Shown here in pieces: positions 30,140-41,361 of a stretch of DNA of 41,936 nt. Source of the DNA: Chara braunii (taxonomy: Eukaryota; Streptophyta; Charophyceae; Charales; Characeae); contig BFEA01000051.1 in the NCBI GenBank assembly GCA_003427395.1, positions 703,769 to 745,704 on the forward strand, in the 5' to 3' direction. Both the position numbers and the translations under genes were made by a program. The notes beneath the pieces are model-generated. The model had not been told where the DNA came from. It searched no databases and saw only the letters and a program-made list of their open reading frames with translations. Position 1 is the first letter of the stretch, and the number at the start of each line of letters is the position of its first letter.

Positions 30140-31360
30140 CAACCACAAAGTGGTGTGCATTCAGCTTAAGGCGTTCGTGCGTGGGGCCCCCCTACCTCCT
30201 GGCATAACATATAAGCTTTTTCGGGGACTTTGAGGGGGCCCAGTGTGAATTTACTTCGAGAAATTCAATGTACAATGAAACAACATTGCGACTTACAGCG
30301 TAGAGCGGCGTGCAATCAGTTTGAGGCGCTCGGGGGGGGGGGAGGAAGGGGGGCTCTGCCCCCCCTTTCCCCCACCCCTCCTCCCCCTTGCCTGTGTTTG
30401 TGTCCAAGCATGCAGTATGTAAGGGAACTTGAACATAGCATAAACGGTATAACATAGAATGGCAAATACGATGCTGAATTTCAAGACATAGCATCTAAAA
30501 TCGAGCATATAGCATCGGCCCTTGTGTTTAGTCACAGACACAAATAACATTGCACCATCGAGGATAACTTAACCTACGATTGTCTGTATGTTGACAACTT
30601 ACTAGGCATAGCATCTTAAACAGAGCATATAGCATCATGATGGCACATTGCGTTCAGTCACTGAGGACAACTTAGCACAAAAACATTTTTGTGACTTCAA
30701 AGGCTCATCACAGAGTGATGTGCATTCGTCTCAAGATGCTCGTGGGGAGGAGGGGGGAAGGGGGCTCCGCTCCCCCTCCCCACAACCCTTCCTCCCCTGC
30801 CAAATTCGTGTCCAAGTGTGCCGCATTTGAAAAACATAGCATAGATGGCATATCATAATATACTAGATTATAGTGGAGCACAACATCGCAAACACGAAGC
30901 TCACACATTGTGTTCAGTTACATGCACAAATGACATTGCACCAGCATGTTAACAACTTACCAAACATAGCATCTTAAATAGAGCATATATCATAAGACAT
31001 TCCATTCAGAAGCATAACAGTTTTTTTGTGACTTCAAGGGCCCATCACAGCGTGGTGTGCGTTCGACTTAAGACACTCCTAAGTGGGGGCGGGTTAGGGG
31101 GACTCCACCCCTGTCTCCCCATAACCCTTCCCCCCCTTGCCAGTTTCGTGTCCAAGTGTTTGACATTTAAGAGAACATAGCACTTAAGACATAACATCTT
31201 ACATAGAGCATATACCATCAGACGTTGCGTTCAGTCACAAACCAAAATGATATTGCACAGTGGAGGACAACTTAATCTATCGTTGTCAGTATGTTGACAA
31301 CTTATATAGCAACTTAAACAAATTGTATAGCATGAGACTTTGCGTTCAATCATCAATACA
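30140..31360 (+). repeat. Tandem array, ~340-410 bp units with G-run/C-run hairpins
   Basis: Each unit has CATCACAG.GTGATGTGCATTC then TTAAG.CGCTCGTG, a G-rich arm, a C-rich arm, TGTCCAAG(T/C)(A/G)TG, AACATAGCAT, AGAGCATATAGCATC and a GTTGACAACTTA word. Cores fall near 30150 (partial), 30303, 30711 and 31048. The arms (for example GGGGGAAGGGGGCTCCG with CTCCCCCTCCCC at ~30745-30785) could form a hairpin or a G-quadruplex. No coding role. Confidence 0.75.
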
Positions 31361-31373
31361 CCGACAACCATAG

Positions 31374-31713
31374 GTTAAGGTGTCCTTGTGACTGTCAGGA
31401 TGTCTGACTGGACGTCTGGTCGGACGTCGGTATGCCGTCCGACCTAGAGCAAAAAAAAATAATAATAAAAAAAAATCATGTAGCTTCCCCCTTGCATTAG
31501 GTGTATGCCACCAAATTTTTGGATAATTTGGGCCACTAGAATAAATAATAAAAATCTTCAAAGATTCTAATCCCCACCTATACCCCTCCTATCCCCACCA
31601 AAACCCATCTTACCCCCCCCCCCCCCCCCCCCCCCCAAATACCACCCTATCACCAAATTACTCAGAAAAATCTGAAAATTTTTGTGGGGGGTCTATAGGG
31701 TATGCGCAACACT

Positions 31714-31755
<42 letters not shown>

Positions 31756-31830
31756 TGTCAAAAAGTCGTCGTCCGGAAATCCGGACGACGGGGGTACCTG
31801 ACGTCGGGGGAGACGTCCGCTCTCCAAACC
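31374..31830. repeat. GTCGTCC-rich segment with C-run and TA-run
   Basis: CGGACGTC/GACGTCCG-type words occur at 31395-31445 and again at 31765-31825, bracketing AT-rich DNA, a 25-base C-run (31613-31637) and a (TA)n run (31717-31752). This layout (GC-rich ends, AT-rich core) resembles the M elements but the sequence is different, so it may be another small element. Ends and target duplication are not defined. Confidence 0.45.
31767..31790. other. Perfect hairpin with 10-bp arms
   Basis: Arms CGTCGTCCGG and CCGGACGACG around the loop AAAT, just after the (TA)n tract. Confidence 0.9.
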
Positions 31831-34800
31831 ATTTGAAACCTAGAGTAAAAGTGAAAACGATGACACAATGAGAATTTCAAATAATTTGAACTTCATATTT
31901 TAACGCACTTCAATGTTTCTTTGTAACACTGACATGATTGAGTACTTATTAATTGAAACCCCAGCGAAAAATTAGCGTAATGACACATTGTGAATTTCAA
32001 AAGTTATAACTTCGAATTCCAATACACTTCGATGTTTTTATCTGATACTACAACGCAGTGATGTAAACTTAGGACATTACGGTAACAGAGCCTAAACGAG
32101 ATGATAAATGACACATCATAAATTGTAAGTCAAGCAAAAAACGAAGATAAAGACATGTTGTCAAAGAGTTTGAACTTCGGATTACATCACACTTCGATGA
32201 ATTTGTGACACTACGATGAAGCACAACGAAAATTTTGGTTACAAGAACTGAACCCGATGACTTAATTGACAGACTCTAAATTGAAAGTTAAGTAAATAAG
32301 ATATTCATCAGTTCAGAGCATTTGCCATATTGACCAAAAACCTTTCACAGGTTTACAATGTGTGAAAAACCCTTTTGCGATGTTCTCGTCGCTATGTTTG
32401 AGAATCTCCACCTAGTAAGACAATGCTCTTTCCCTCTAACTCGCCTGATGTTCGTGGTAGGTGCACCACATTGACCGACTGCCCTACAAAAACTCGCGAA
32501 AGTGAGTAACACAATTTCGACCATTCAAATAATTATGAGAGGAAAGTTAAATGGCCACGAAGGAGTTGCGAAGCTACCATCGGGCTTCTATTTGAACCAG
32601 TGTATCGGGTCTTTCTTGTGCGACAACTTGTCATCAGTGCAAAACTCCTTGTAAAGCATCACCAATTATGTCCAACAATAAAAAAATTAAACAAGTGCGG
32701 CTTCGAAATACCTTCAATACCAGTCGCAATTACCAGGTCTATGATACTTATCAAATATATCAATCTATCGAGGAAAATACACTTAGGAGCGCTTTTGTGG
32801 AATTCGTCTAAGAGATCGAATAACTCATTCATGGTATAAACGTCTAAATTGTTTCATTTCTTATGGAAGACACTGAAAATGTCGTCAACGTCTGTATGGG
32901 TAATGCCCAACCATCATGAAACTCATTTTCACTTTCTTGAAAATTTTGAACTTAATCAGCATTGCGGCTAATGCATATATGTATTTGTTCTTTTTTTCTC
33001 GTCAACAGTTGTCAGCCTAAATGCACAGAAACGACGGAAGCGGTTTCTCATCCACTAAATTTTAACGAGGGTTCTCATGAGACAAGTAGTGATAATATTC
33101 GAATAGTTCTCGAAATATAGAATCCACACGTACACATAAATCCAAGAATTTTTACCATGTGTTATGATCCCTGTGAGATTTATCTTCATCATTATCTCGT
33201 GTCTAAGCGCTTTCGAGTAATTAATCTGGTTACTATGGGGAACAAACGTCCTCTATTGATCCACGTCGTCAATAATGACACATAAAGTTCATAAACACTC
33301 ATCAGGTCGGACCATTGAATGAACCTTTACTCAACTGTAGTCCAATTTGTATGCAACTTGCCGCTCTTGATTAACTTACATCGTGAAGTTCTTCTCTGCT
33401 TGTTATTGATTATGAGGAATAACTTCATATTCTATACGTTCTTTTAAAGCATGACAATTTTTGCATTTCGTGAATGTGTTCGAGTGTGTAAGTGTAATGT
33501 GATAAAAATGTTTCTGCAAAATTTAAAAAAAAATCAATTCGGAGATAACTTCAAGGCCTACACTCACGTAGTCCGATTTAGTGAACTCATAAATAGATTT
33601 CTTCGTGAACGCACTTGGAATGCGAAGTTTCAGTTTATAAACCGTACTAAGACGAACCACCTGGTTCGACATGCTATCTACATGACACTTAAATAATTAT
33701 TTCATGCTTGCGAGCATGATGATAGTTTTTTTTTTAGTTGACATCTACCCATAAGCCCATGTTCCCAATGTAGAAAGTCATTGTCGAAGCGTTTCTTGTA
33801 CTTATAGAACGTATTACGAGAGACATGGTGAACATTGCAGTTTTTCGTGACGCACATAAAACGCTGCAACTCTACTGGCCGGACACGTCTTCGCTCCCCC
33901 TCAAAGAGAGTGAAATAAGACTTTTTATTCACCACTCCGATTACTCTAGCGCGATGATGTAACAACATCGAGACTTGCAACATTCCATGCCATGTAACAT
34001 AAGCAATTTATTTTTTGTCCGATAGTATATCTTTCGCCCTTTTGTACTGTCTTGTCTTTATAATAAAATTACAATCTAAATTTCAAATTTTCATTCTATC
34101 TTAAAAAATTTCATTCAAATTTTAAAATTTTTCATCTTACATGCAAAATTTCATTCCAAGAAAAGGGTATCCCTTCTTATTTGGACTGCATGCTAGAGAT
34201 GGAATGAAAGTCTGGATGAGTTCATGAAATATTTTAATTGGACTGTCGTTCTAAGTGATGAATTTCAATAATAAATAGTTAATCAAATCTAAATTAGAAG
34301 ATATTTGTTGTAGTAGATTAAAACTTTAAGTCCATCTTTCATTCCAACTTGAACAGATAGATGTAGTTGAAAAGGAAAACCCATATAGACGAGAACTTTT
34401 CAATAAAACTAAAAGTTTCAGAATTTGACAAACATTGGAATGATAATTTGTAAATATGAAGGATTTTTTTTTTTTAAGAATGTTTTCTCAACTTTCATTT
34501 CTCGTGGAAATTTTTATATTGCTAAGGTTTCTATTAGCCATGATATACAGTATTCTCTTCCCTCGAAGAGGAGCATACAAAACTCGCGATATTGAGTTTT
34601 TTTCTGCAACGCTTTTGCTGGACGTGTTCGACGTAGAGCTGCTTTGGACAGGAATTGCATAGTCAGACTACATTTTGATGAACTTGCTCGTGTGAAGGAT
34701 AGTTCCTCCGATGAATAATTTGTGGCTACCAACTGCATACCACTGTACCTACATTGCTTCAACGACGTACTGCAAAAGGTTTCTTCTTTTGAAGAATATG

Positions 34801-35570
34801 CAGTGCTCACCTATTGCGCACTCTCTTCATTAGAGATTGTAAAACAGGTAACCATGACCACGTGAAAACTGTTCGCTGAAGATGTTGAATGTACCCCGTG
34901 AGAACTGCGAACTACGTCTGAGGAGAAAGATAGTACTAGTCCTACTGACGATTTCGTTTCACCCCCAAAACTTTCGTGATAAGCGATACTTCTTTTCTAG
35001 GGGAACGCACTATCTGATTGTTCTAAGGAGAACTATCTGATGAGCTTGTTGGTGCCATCTGTAGGATTTCCATATGCGATTGCAAGTCAAAGATGTGTTC
35101 GGTTTCCATAGTTTGGTTCATAAATTCATTCCTTCAACCGTCCTTTGGGTCGTCATGTTGCCTTCTATTTAGTGGATGTTGCGTTCGATAGAGAAAATTG
35201 ATAATTTTGACAATGTGGCTTCAAGGTCGAGAAGTGCTCACAACCTGCAAAAGACTGAAGCGAAATGTCAGCAATAAATCTGCGCTACATCAACGGGTTG
35301 TACATTGATAATTTTGGACTATAGTGTAATTCAAGGGTCCTATGGTCACCAACGTCCCCGAGCAGTTTACCCCCCTTTTCGGTACATAGAGATGTCTTCA
35401 GAAGAAATTCATGAGGAGTCATTTGCGGCCTGCCAGATAAAACCTTAAAAGTGAGGCAGCATAAATGTGCGTCTGGTGACATGCAATGAATGAGCGCTCG
35501 TTATAGTTTGTACTACGGTGGATATGCCCTGCGGACACACTCATCACTAGAATAGATAGAATCTTACTAA
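31831..35570. other. AT-rich non-coding stretch, no gene seen
   Basis: 3.7 kb without a convincing gene. Near 31840-32280 a loose ~120 bp period is visible (words ACACTTCGATGTTTTT, AACTTCG.ATT, GACACATTGTGAATT). The frames at 33451-33696 (plus) and 33702-33983 (minus) are open for 81 and 93 codons but match no family I can name. Confidence 0.45.
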
Positions 35571-35577
35571 CGTGTTA

Positions 35578-36082
35578 GGATCCTGGTGAACTTTGGAAAT
35601 CGTGCTCTGCTAGATCCTACACAGGATCTGCCTGCAATTCCTTGCCATCCTTTTTTGCCGGGGTATTCACAATTTCGCTGTGCACCACGACTTCTTCAAC
35701 TATGATAGGTTCATAATATAATTTGTCTACCACTCCCCCCGTATTCTTCCGTTGTGGTATGTTTTTCCGACGAGGTGATGCGTTGCCAACGTTCTCTTCG
35801 AGCGGTCGAACACATATGGTCCGACGTTAGACAGAAGAAAACGACCGCAAATGTCCAAATTGTAGAAAAAAACTTTGGCAATGCATCATCTTGTCGGAAT
35901 GGTAAAACAAAACGGGGTTCCTACGGGAGTGCAAGAGGGTGCGAGAGACAAATTTCTTCTCAACCTATTAGAGTTTATGTTGAGGAAAACGATCAATGTC
36001 CGATGAATTTGGCTCACACAAAATTGTAGATGAGTCCTGTGAAGGATCCGACGGAGCTCAATTTTAAAGTTCACCAGGATCC
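35578..36082. repeat. Inverted repeat, ~48 bp arms 410 bp apart
   Basis: GGATCCTGGTGAACTTTGG at 35578 continues to GATCCTACACAGGA (35626). Its counterpart at 36035-36082 reads TCCTGTGAAGGATCC to AAAGTTCACCAGGATCC. The arms are about 80% complementary. They may be the ends of a decayed inverted-repeat element; the bracketed 91-codon frame has no recognisable product. Confidence 0.65.
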
Positions 36083-37320
36083 GAACTTGTCTGACACAGG
36101 ATTCCCTCAATTTTAGTGATGCGTATGTCGATAGGACAAATCAACCGTTTTTTGGCACGACTGTGAAAAAGAATCATTTTTGTCACTAGTTGCCCAAGAA
36201 ATGACGAACGAGTTTGGGGGTTCCGGGGCGGTTGCGGGGAGACACAAGCTACATTTATTTTCGGAATCCAAAAAAGAACAGTCAGATGATGACATGTGAG
36301 TAGTTTCATTACAAGATCAACAAATAGAATTGTCATTGAGGATCTTGCAGTGGAAAAAATCTAAGCTCGACGGTAACCGAACTTGCGAGAAGAGAGTTTC
36401 CGCCAACAAACATGATGTGGGGCTGAAGAAGAACACGATGCCAAAACCGAACAACTGTTTGCGTTTCCATTGCAGAAGTGATTACTGTGAGCGCATGAAC
36501 TCGCCGTACTGACAAACCGCATCAAGGGCTTTGGGTGTGTGTTGAGGGGTTGTAGATGCATGTTTCTTCTCTCTACCAAACATAGTCGAAGAAACCAACT
36601 GTCAATGTTCGCCAGAAGTTGATGGCGCAAAATTGCAAGCATGTTTAATAAACGAAGTGGTGGAGGTCGATGCTAAAAGTCTAAAAGTCCGTAGGGATCC
36701 GAACTTATCAGAGACCGGTTTCATGCGACTACAGTGACATATCTGTTTGAAGGATATGTTAACCGTTTATGCGTCAACTATGGATGACAATTATTTGTGC
36801 TACGCGTTGTCTAGAAAAAGAGAAAGGAGGACGTGGGTTTGCGAGGGGTCGTAGGAAGTACAGATGACATTTGTTTTCAAAATTCAAAGCACGAAAAGAA
36901 GACGATTGCAAAAATGACGCCCTCCTAGTACCCCCCTCTAAAGATTAATAGACAAAACTCCCAACGAGTATCTTGTAGTGGAAGAACATCCAAGTTCAAC
37001 GGGATCCGAACTTGCAAGAGGAGGAATCACCGCTACTGCAGCAAGGCGGGATTGAAGAAGAGAACTACGCCCGAACCAAAATGACAATTCCTGTTCGGAC
37101 TACATAAGTTCGCAGTAATTACAAAACACAACGGGGGTCAGATGGGTTGAAGAGGAGTCCACAACGCATGTTTCATTTTTTTGCAATCAAACATAGTCGA
37201 AGATGCATGTGCGCATAGTACAATTGCCAATGTTCACCAATAGTGGATTAGGAGGAGTTGCAAGCGTATGGATCGAAGGATCTATCGGAGAACGATGCTC
37301 GAAGTTTATCGGGATCCAAA
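36010..37320 (+). repeat. Ancient ~620-bp tandem duplication with ~310-bp subunits
   Basis: Around 36075, 36372, 36694, 37001 and 37311 the word GGGATCCGAACTTG (or variant) recurs at 297-322 bp intervals. Alternate copies are most alike: AAATCTAAGCTCGACGG / ACATCCAAGTTCAACGG, and CAAACATAGTCGAAGA at ~36582 and ~37187. So a dimeric ~620-bp unit was duplicated. No protein. Confidence 0.7.
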
Positions 37321-37332
37321 CTAGGCGTAAAC

Positions 37333-37334
<2 letters not shown>

Positions 37335-37385
<51 letters not shown>
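37335..37385 (+). repeat. (GT)n microsatellite
   Basis: Pure TG run followed by a broken GTGTGTATATGTATGTG stretch. Confidence 0.95.
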
Positions 37386-37389
<4 letters not shown>

Positions 37390-37429
37390 TGTGTGTGTAT
37401 ATGTATGTGTATTTATCAGTGCATTCGAT

Positions 37430-38120
37430 CCAATCAAACGTTTGATAAATAGATCGTTCGTCCAATTAACTTATTCGACAGATTAATCGTTAGAGCAATC
37501 CGCCGATTGATATTTCAATCCTTCAATCAATTAATTGATCAATCAACAGATCGGAAACGAGCAATCAGTCGAGCGAGCAGTTAATCACCCAATCAAATTA
37601 ACGTGGCAAATGACCAGCAATCAATCAAGTGAGCGATCGAGCACCCAATTAATTGGTAAGTGGGGAATGATGAAACGAACGAATCATTAAATGCCGTGCA
37701 CTCATTAACAAATCAATTGCACAAATTAAGCATTTCGTAAAAAAATGAGTTAATCAACCAATCAATTAAGCAAACAAATAACTCAAACATTCAATCAACC
37801 AAATAAAAAACCAATCAATCGATCATTATATCCATCACTTAATGAGGTGATTGATCGTTTAATCAATCATTCAGTCAATGAATTAGAAACGACAGCAGGC
37901 GACCAATGAGTCATTCAATCTAACAACATGTGGAAAATTACAAATCGATCGAACTAATTAACCGTTCGAAGCAATCAGGAAATTTTGTTAACGTATGCAT
38001 GCCAATCTATCTCTTATTTAACCAATCGATGAACAAATCAATCGATCAAATGATCAATCAATAAAGCAATCAATTGAACAACCATATTTTCCAATCGAAG
38101 AAAAAATCAATCATTCACAT
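37430..38120. repeat. CAAT/ATTG-rich low-complexity tract
   Basis: About 690 bp dominated by degenerate CAATCAAT, ATCGATCA and AATTAATTG words. It looks like a very old tetranucleotide expansion. No open frame of interest. Confidence 0.8.
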
Positions 38121-38650
38121 TACGTATAAACGAGCAAGTGTATTGCAAGAACTCACACAACGAATTTTCGAAGACGAGAATGAAACCAGTGTCGTTTTTG
38201 ATGCAAAGTCAAAGGACGAGAAGAGTGACAAGGAGAACATTAACTTTTGTTACGACCCGGTTCAGGAAGAGTATGGCCCGGGGTCCCCACTGGCCAGTCG
38301 TACATGAAGCGAAGCCACCTAAGTATCAAGGGTACCAGCTAGGACCCCTGCGAAGACCCCAGCTTTGTTGTTAAGGAGATTGAAAAATGTTTCCTCCTTT
38401 TTAGCCGCGTTGCGTCTCGGAAGTGAAGTTCCATAAAATCATCCTTCGTGGAAGGATAACAACATTCACTTCAAAGGACAGACGTACACTTGATCGACTG
38501 AGGTGGAATGGGCTATGTGACACCCGCGGCCTAGGCCACAGGCAATTCGGTCGCTGCGGCTGAAAAAGTCGCTCGCGACCGTGGCTGATGAGACCCAGTC
38601 CACGGTCTGGTTTTTCAATATTTATTTTTTATCCCTAAAAATATGTATAT
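38120..38650. other. Unassigned stretch, no gene recognised
   Basis: A 77-codon plus-strand frame (38074-38307) begins inside the CAAT tract and matches nothing I know. GC-richer DNA at 38270-38600 includes CACCCGCGGCCTAGG and GTCGCTCGCGACCGTGG but no identifiable element. Confidence 0.35.
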
Positions 38651-38652
38651 AC

Positions 38653-38752
38653 AGGGTTGCCGACGTTCGGGACGGGCCGAACGCCCGAACCCGAACGCCT
38701 GAACGTACGGGTCCCCTTCGGAAGGCGTTCGGCCGTTCCGACAGAACGCGGA

Positions 38753-38785
<33 letters not shown>

Positions 38786-39426
38786 AATTCCAACAATTCC
38801 GAAAACAAAATATGTTATGGAGAAAAATAAACTAAACAACATTTAACCGGGCACTACATCCAAATTATTTACCAAATTTGAATTAAAAATCAAAGACAGA
38901 AAATAAACACTATGATAAAAATAAGAAAAAATAAAAAGAGAATTGAAATGAATGAGTGTGCCTGCACCTTTTCAACACCGCCATTTTTGCCGATTTTTAA
39001 TTATTTTTTGGCATTGAAAAATGCCCTGAAAATTTATAGATATGTAGGTTACATAATCAATAACTCACTAATTTTTTTTCAAAAAATAGTTAATTGTTTT
39101 AGGCCCCGAAATAAAGTGAAAACAAAAAGTTCAAAGTAAAAAAAAACAAAATCGTGAGTGGGCGAGCACGTTTTGACACGCCCATCTTTGACGATTTTTA
39201 ATGTTTTTTTAGTTTAGCAGAATGGCCCCAAAATGTATAGACGAGTAGGTTACATCATAGAGAACTCACCCAAAAAAATGTAGAAACAAAAACGTATTTT
39301 TAGGCCCCAGACAAATTTTTGGCGGGGGTCGAACCTGGAGGTGTTCAGGCCCCCGAACGGGAGCCCGAACGCCCGAACGTTTGGGGACCAGCCCGAGGGC
39401 CCCCGAACGTTCGGTCAGGTAACCCA
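38653..39426 (+). mobile_element. M element copy M3 (774 bp, complete)
   Basis: Ends AGGGTTGCC and GGTAACCCA, flanked by TA-rich DNA. Order: left CGAACG-rich arm, hairpin region GGCGTTCGGCCGTTCCGA, A-run (38755-38784), then two ~200-bp core units (CACCGCCATTTTTGCCGATT at ~38977, ACGCCCATCTTTGACGATTT at ~39177), then a right GC-rich arm of CCCGAACGCCCGAACG words. No transposase. Confidence 0.85.
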
Positions 39427-39773
39427 ATATATATATATATATATATATAAATATATATCGTCACAAACAGAACTGCCTGGTAAACCGTAGGCGGAGAGAG
39501 AGAAGAGGACAACAAACGAGGGGCTGTGACAAACTGTTTCGTCGGAGTTTCACCGACTCATGAGGAGGCTTAACCCTCAACAGTGTGCAGAATCCCCTCA
39601 CTGATTACACTGTAAATGATAACCTACCTTAACCAAAATCAAAGTAGACTATCACTCACCCACACCAGATGGAAAACTCTACAGACTGCCGGTTCACACC
39701 TCATCACAAGCCAACAAAACATCCACGAAACAAAGAAAGGTCTGTCACAACCAAAATATACATATATATATAC
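39427..39773. other. Spacer between M3 and M4
   Basis: A (TA)n tract (39427-39459), then about 300 bp of unrelated single-copy-looking DNA, then a short TA tract. No gene seen. Confidence 0.5.
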
Positions 39774-40538
39774 AGGGTTACCGGCGTTCGGGACAGGCTG
39801 AACGTCCGAACGTTCGGCACCACCTCTCGACGCGTTCGGCCGTTCGACCGAATGCGGACCTAAAAAAAAAAAAAAAAAAAAAAAAAACGAATTCCAAAAA
39901 ATATGAAAACAATATATGTTATGCAGAAGAATAAACTAAACAATATATGCCTCATCATTACATGCAAATTCGTTAGCAAATTTGAAATGAAACTCAAATA
40001 CTTAAAATAAATATGATAATGAAAATAAAAAAAAATAAAAAATTATAAAACGATAATGAAATTATTGAGTGGGCGAGCACGTTTTTAGCACCGCCACCTT
40101 TGGCGATTTTTCTTTTTTTTTTTGGCTGTGGCAAATGCCATGAAAATTCTTATATGTGTATCTTACATAATAGAAAATCTAGAAATAAAGTTTGAAAAAA
40201 AAGGTAATTTTTTTCATCCCCCGAAATAAAGAAAAACAAAAAGTGAAAAAAGATAAAAAATAAATTAGTAAGTGGGCAACCAAGTTTTGACACCACCATG
40301 TTTGCCGATTTTTCATTTTTATTTGGCTAAACAGAATGGCTTCAAAATTAACGAGGAGATACCTTTCATCACAAAGAACGTACAAAAAACATTTCAGAAA
40401 CAAATAATAATATTTAGGCGCCCAAATAGTTTTTGGCCGGGTCCGAACCTGTTCAGGTTCAGGCTCGTACAGGGACCTGAACGCCCGAACGTTCACGGGT
40501 CAGCTTAGGGGCCTCCGTACGTTCGGCCTGACAACCCT
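39774..40538 (+). mobile_element. M element copy M4 (765 bp, complete)
   Basis: Ends AGGGTTACC and ACAACCCT, between TATATATATAC and (AT)n. It has the same order as M3: GC-rich arm with CGCGTTCGGCCGTTCGACCG, A-run, two core units (CACCGCCACCTTTGGCGATT at ~40090; CACCACCATGTTTGCCGATT at ~40290), right GC-rich arm. Confidence 0.85.
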
Positions 40539-40550
40539 ATATATATATAT

Positions 40551-41311
40551 AGGGTAACCGGCGTTCCAGACGGGCCGAACGCTCGAACCCGAACGCCCGA
40601 ACGTATGAGACCCCTTGGGGATGCGTTCGGCCGTTAAGGCCGAACGCGGACCAAAAAAAAAAAAAAAAAAAAAAAAACAAGTCATCAAAAAAATCTAAAA
40701 GAAAGATATGTTATGGAGAAAAAAAAACTCAACAAGATTTGCCCAAGCATTACGTCCGAATTCCTTACCAATTTCGAAATAAAAATAGAATACACAGAAC
40801 AAATATTAATAATAAAAATAAATAAAAATAAAAAGAGAATTAAATTTAGTGAGTGCGCGAGCATATTTTCGACACCGCCGTCTTTGGCGAATTTTTATTT
40901 TTCTTTGGCATAAATAAATGACCTGAAAATTTACAGATGTGTACTCTACATAATTCAAAACCCACTCAAAAAGTTTCAAAAAATAATAAAATTGTTTAGA
41001 CCCCAAACCAAAGTGAAAACAAATAGTAAAAAGTAAAAAAAAAACGTGGGCGAGCACGTTTTAACACCGCCATCTTTGGCGATTTTTAATTATTATTCGG
41101 CTTAGAGAAATGACTTGAAAATCTTTAGGCATGTACCTCACGTCATGGAGAAGTCGTAAAAACAATTGCAGAAAAAAACAATTATTTTTACGCCCCAAAA
41201 TAATTTTTGGCGGGGGCCGAACACCGTTAGGTTCGGGCCCCGTACGGGACCCCGAACGCCCGAACGTGCGGAGGTCCGCCCCGGGGCCTCCGTACGTACG
41301 GGCTGGTAACC

Positions 41312-41313
<2 letters not shown>
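40551..41313 (+). mobile_element. M element copy M5 (763 bp, complete)
   Basis: Ends AGGGTAACC and GGTAACCCT; only 12 bp of (AT)n separates it from M4. The hairpin GCGTTCGGCC/GGCCGAACGC (40623-40647) lies directly before the A-run. Core units carry CACCGCCGTCTTTGGCGAAT (~40875) and CACCGCCATCTTTGGCGATT (~41065). Confidence 0.85.
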
Positions 41314-41344
<31 letters not shown>

Positions 41345-41361
41345 TATAGATATATATATAT
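41314..41361 (+). repeat. (TA)n tract between M5 and M6
   Basis: TA run with GATATAGA interruptions, abutted on both sides by the right ends of oppositely oriented M elements. Confidence 0.9.

Noticed and set aside
33451-33983. Two small frames, one on each strand, the minus one with a helix-turn-helix-like VSRNTFYKYKKRF
   Set aside because: Too short, no flanking transposon ends found, and the HTH impression rests on one short stretch.
38581-38615. CTGATGAGACC resembling a hammerhead ribozyme core, sought because Penelope elements often carry one
   Set aside because: No matching GAAA half or closing stems, and it is 12 kb from the retroelement.
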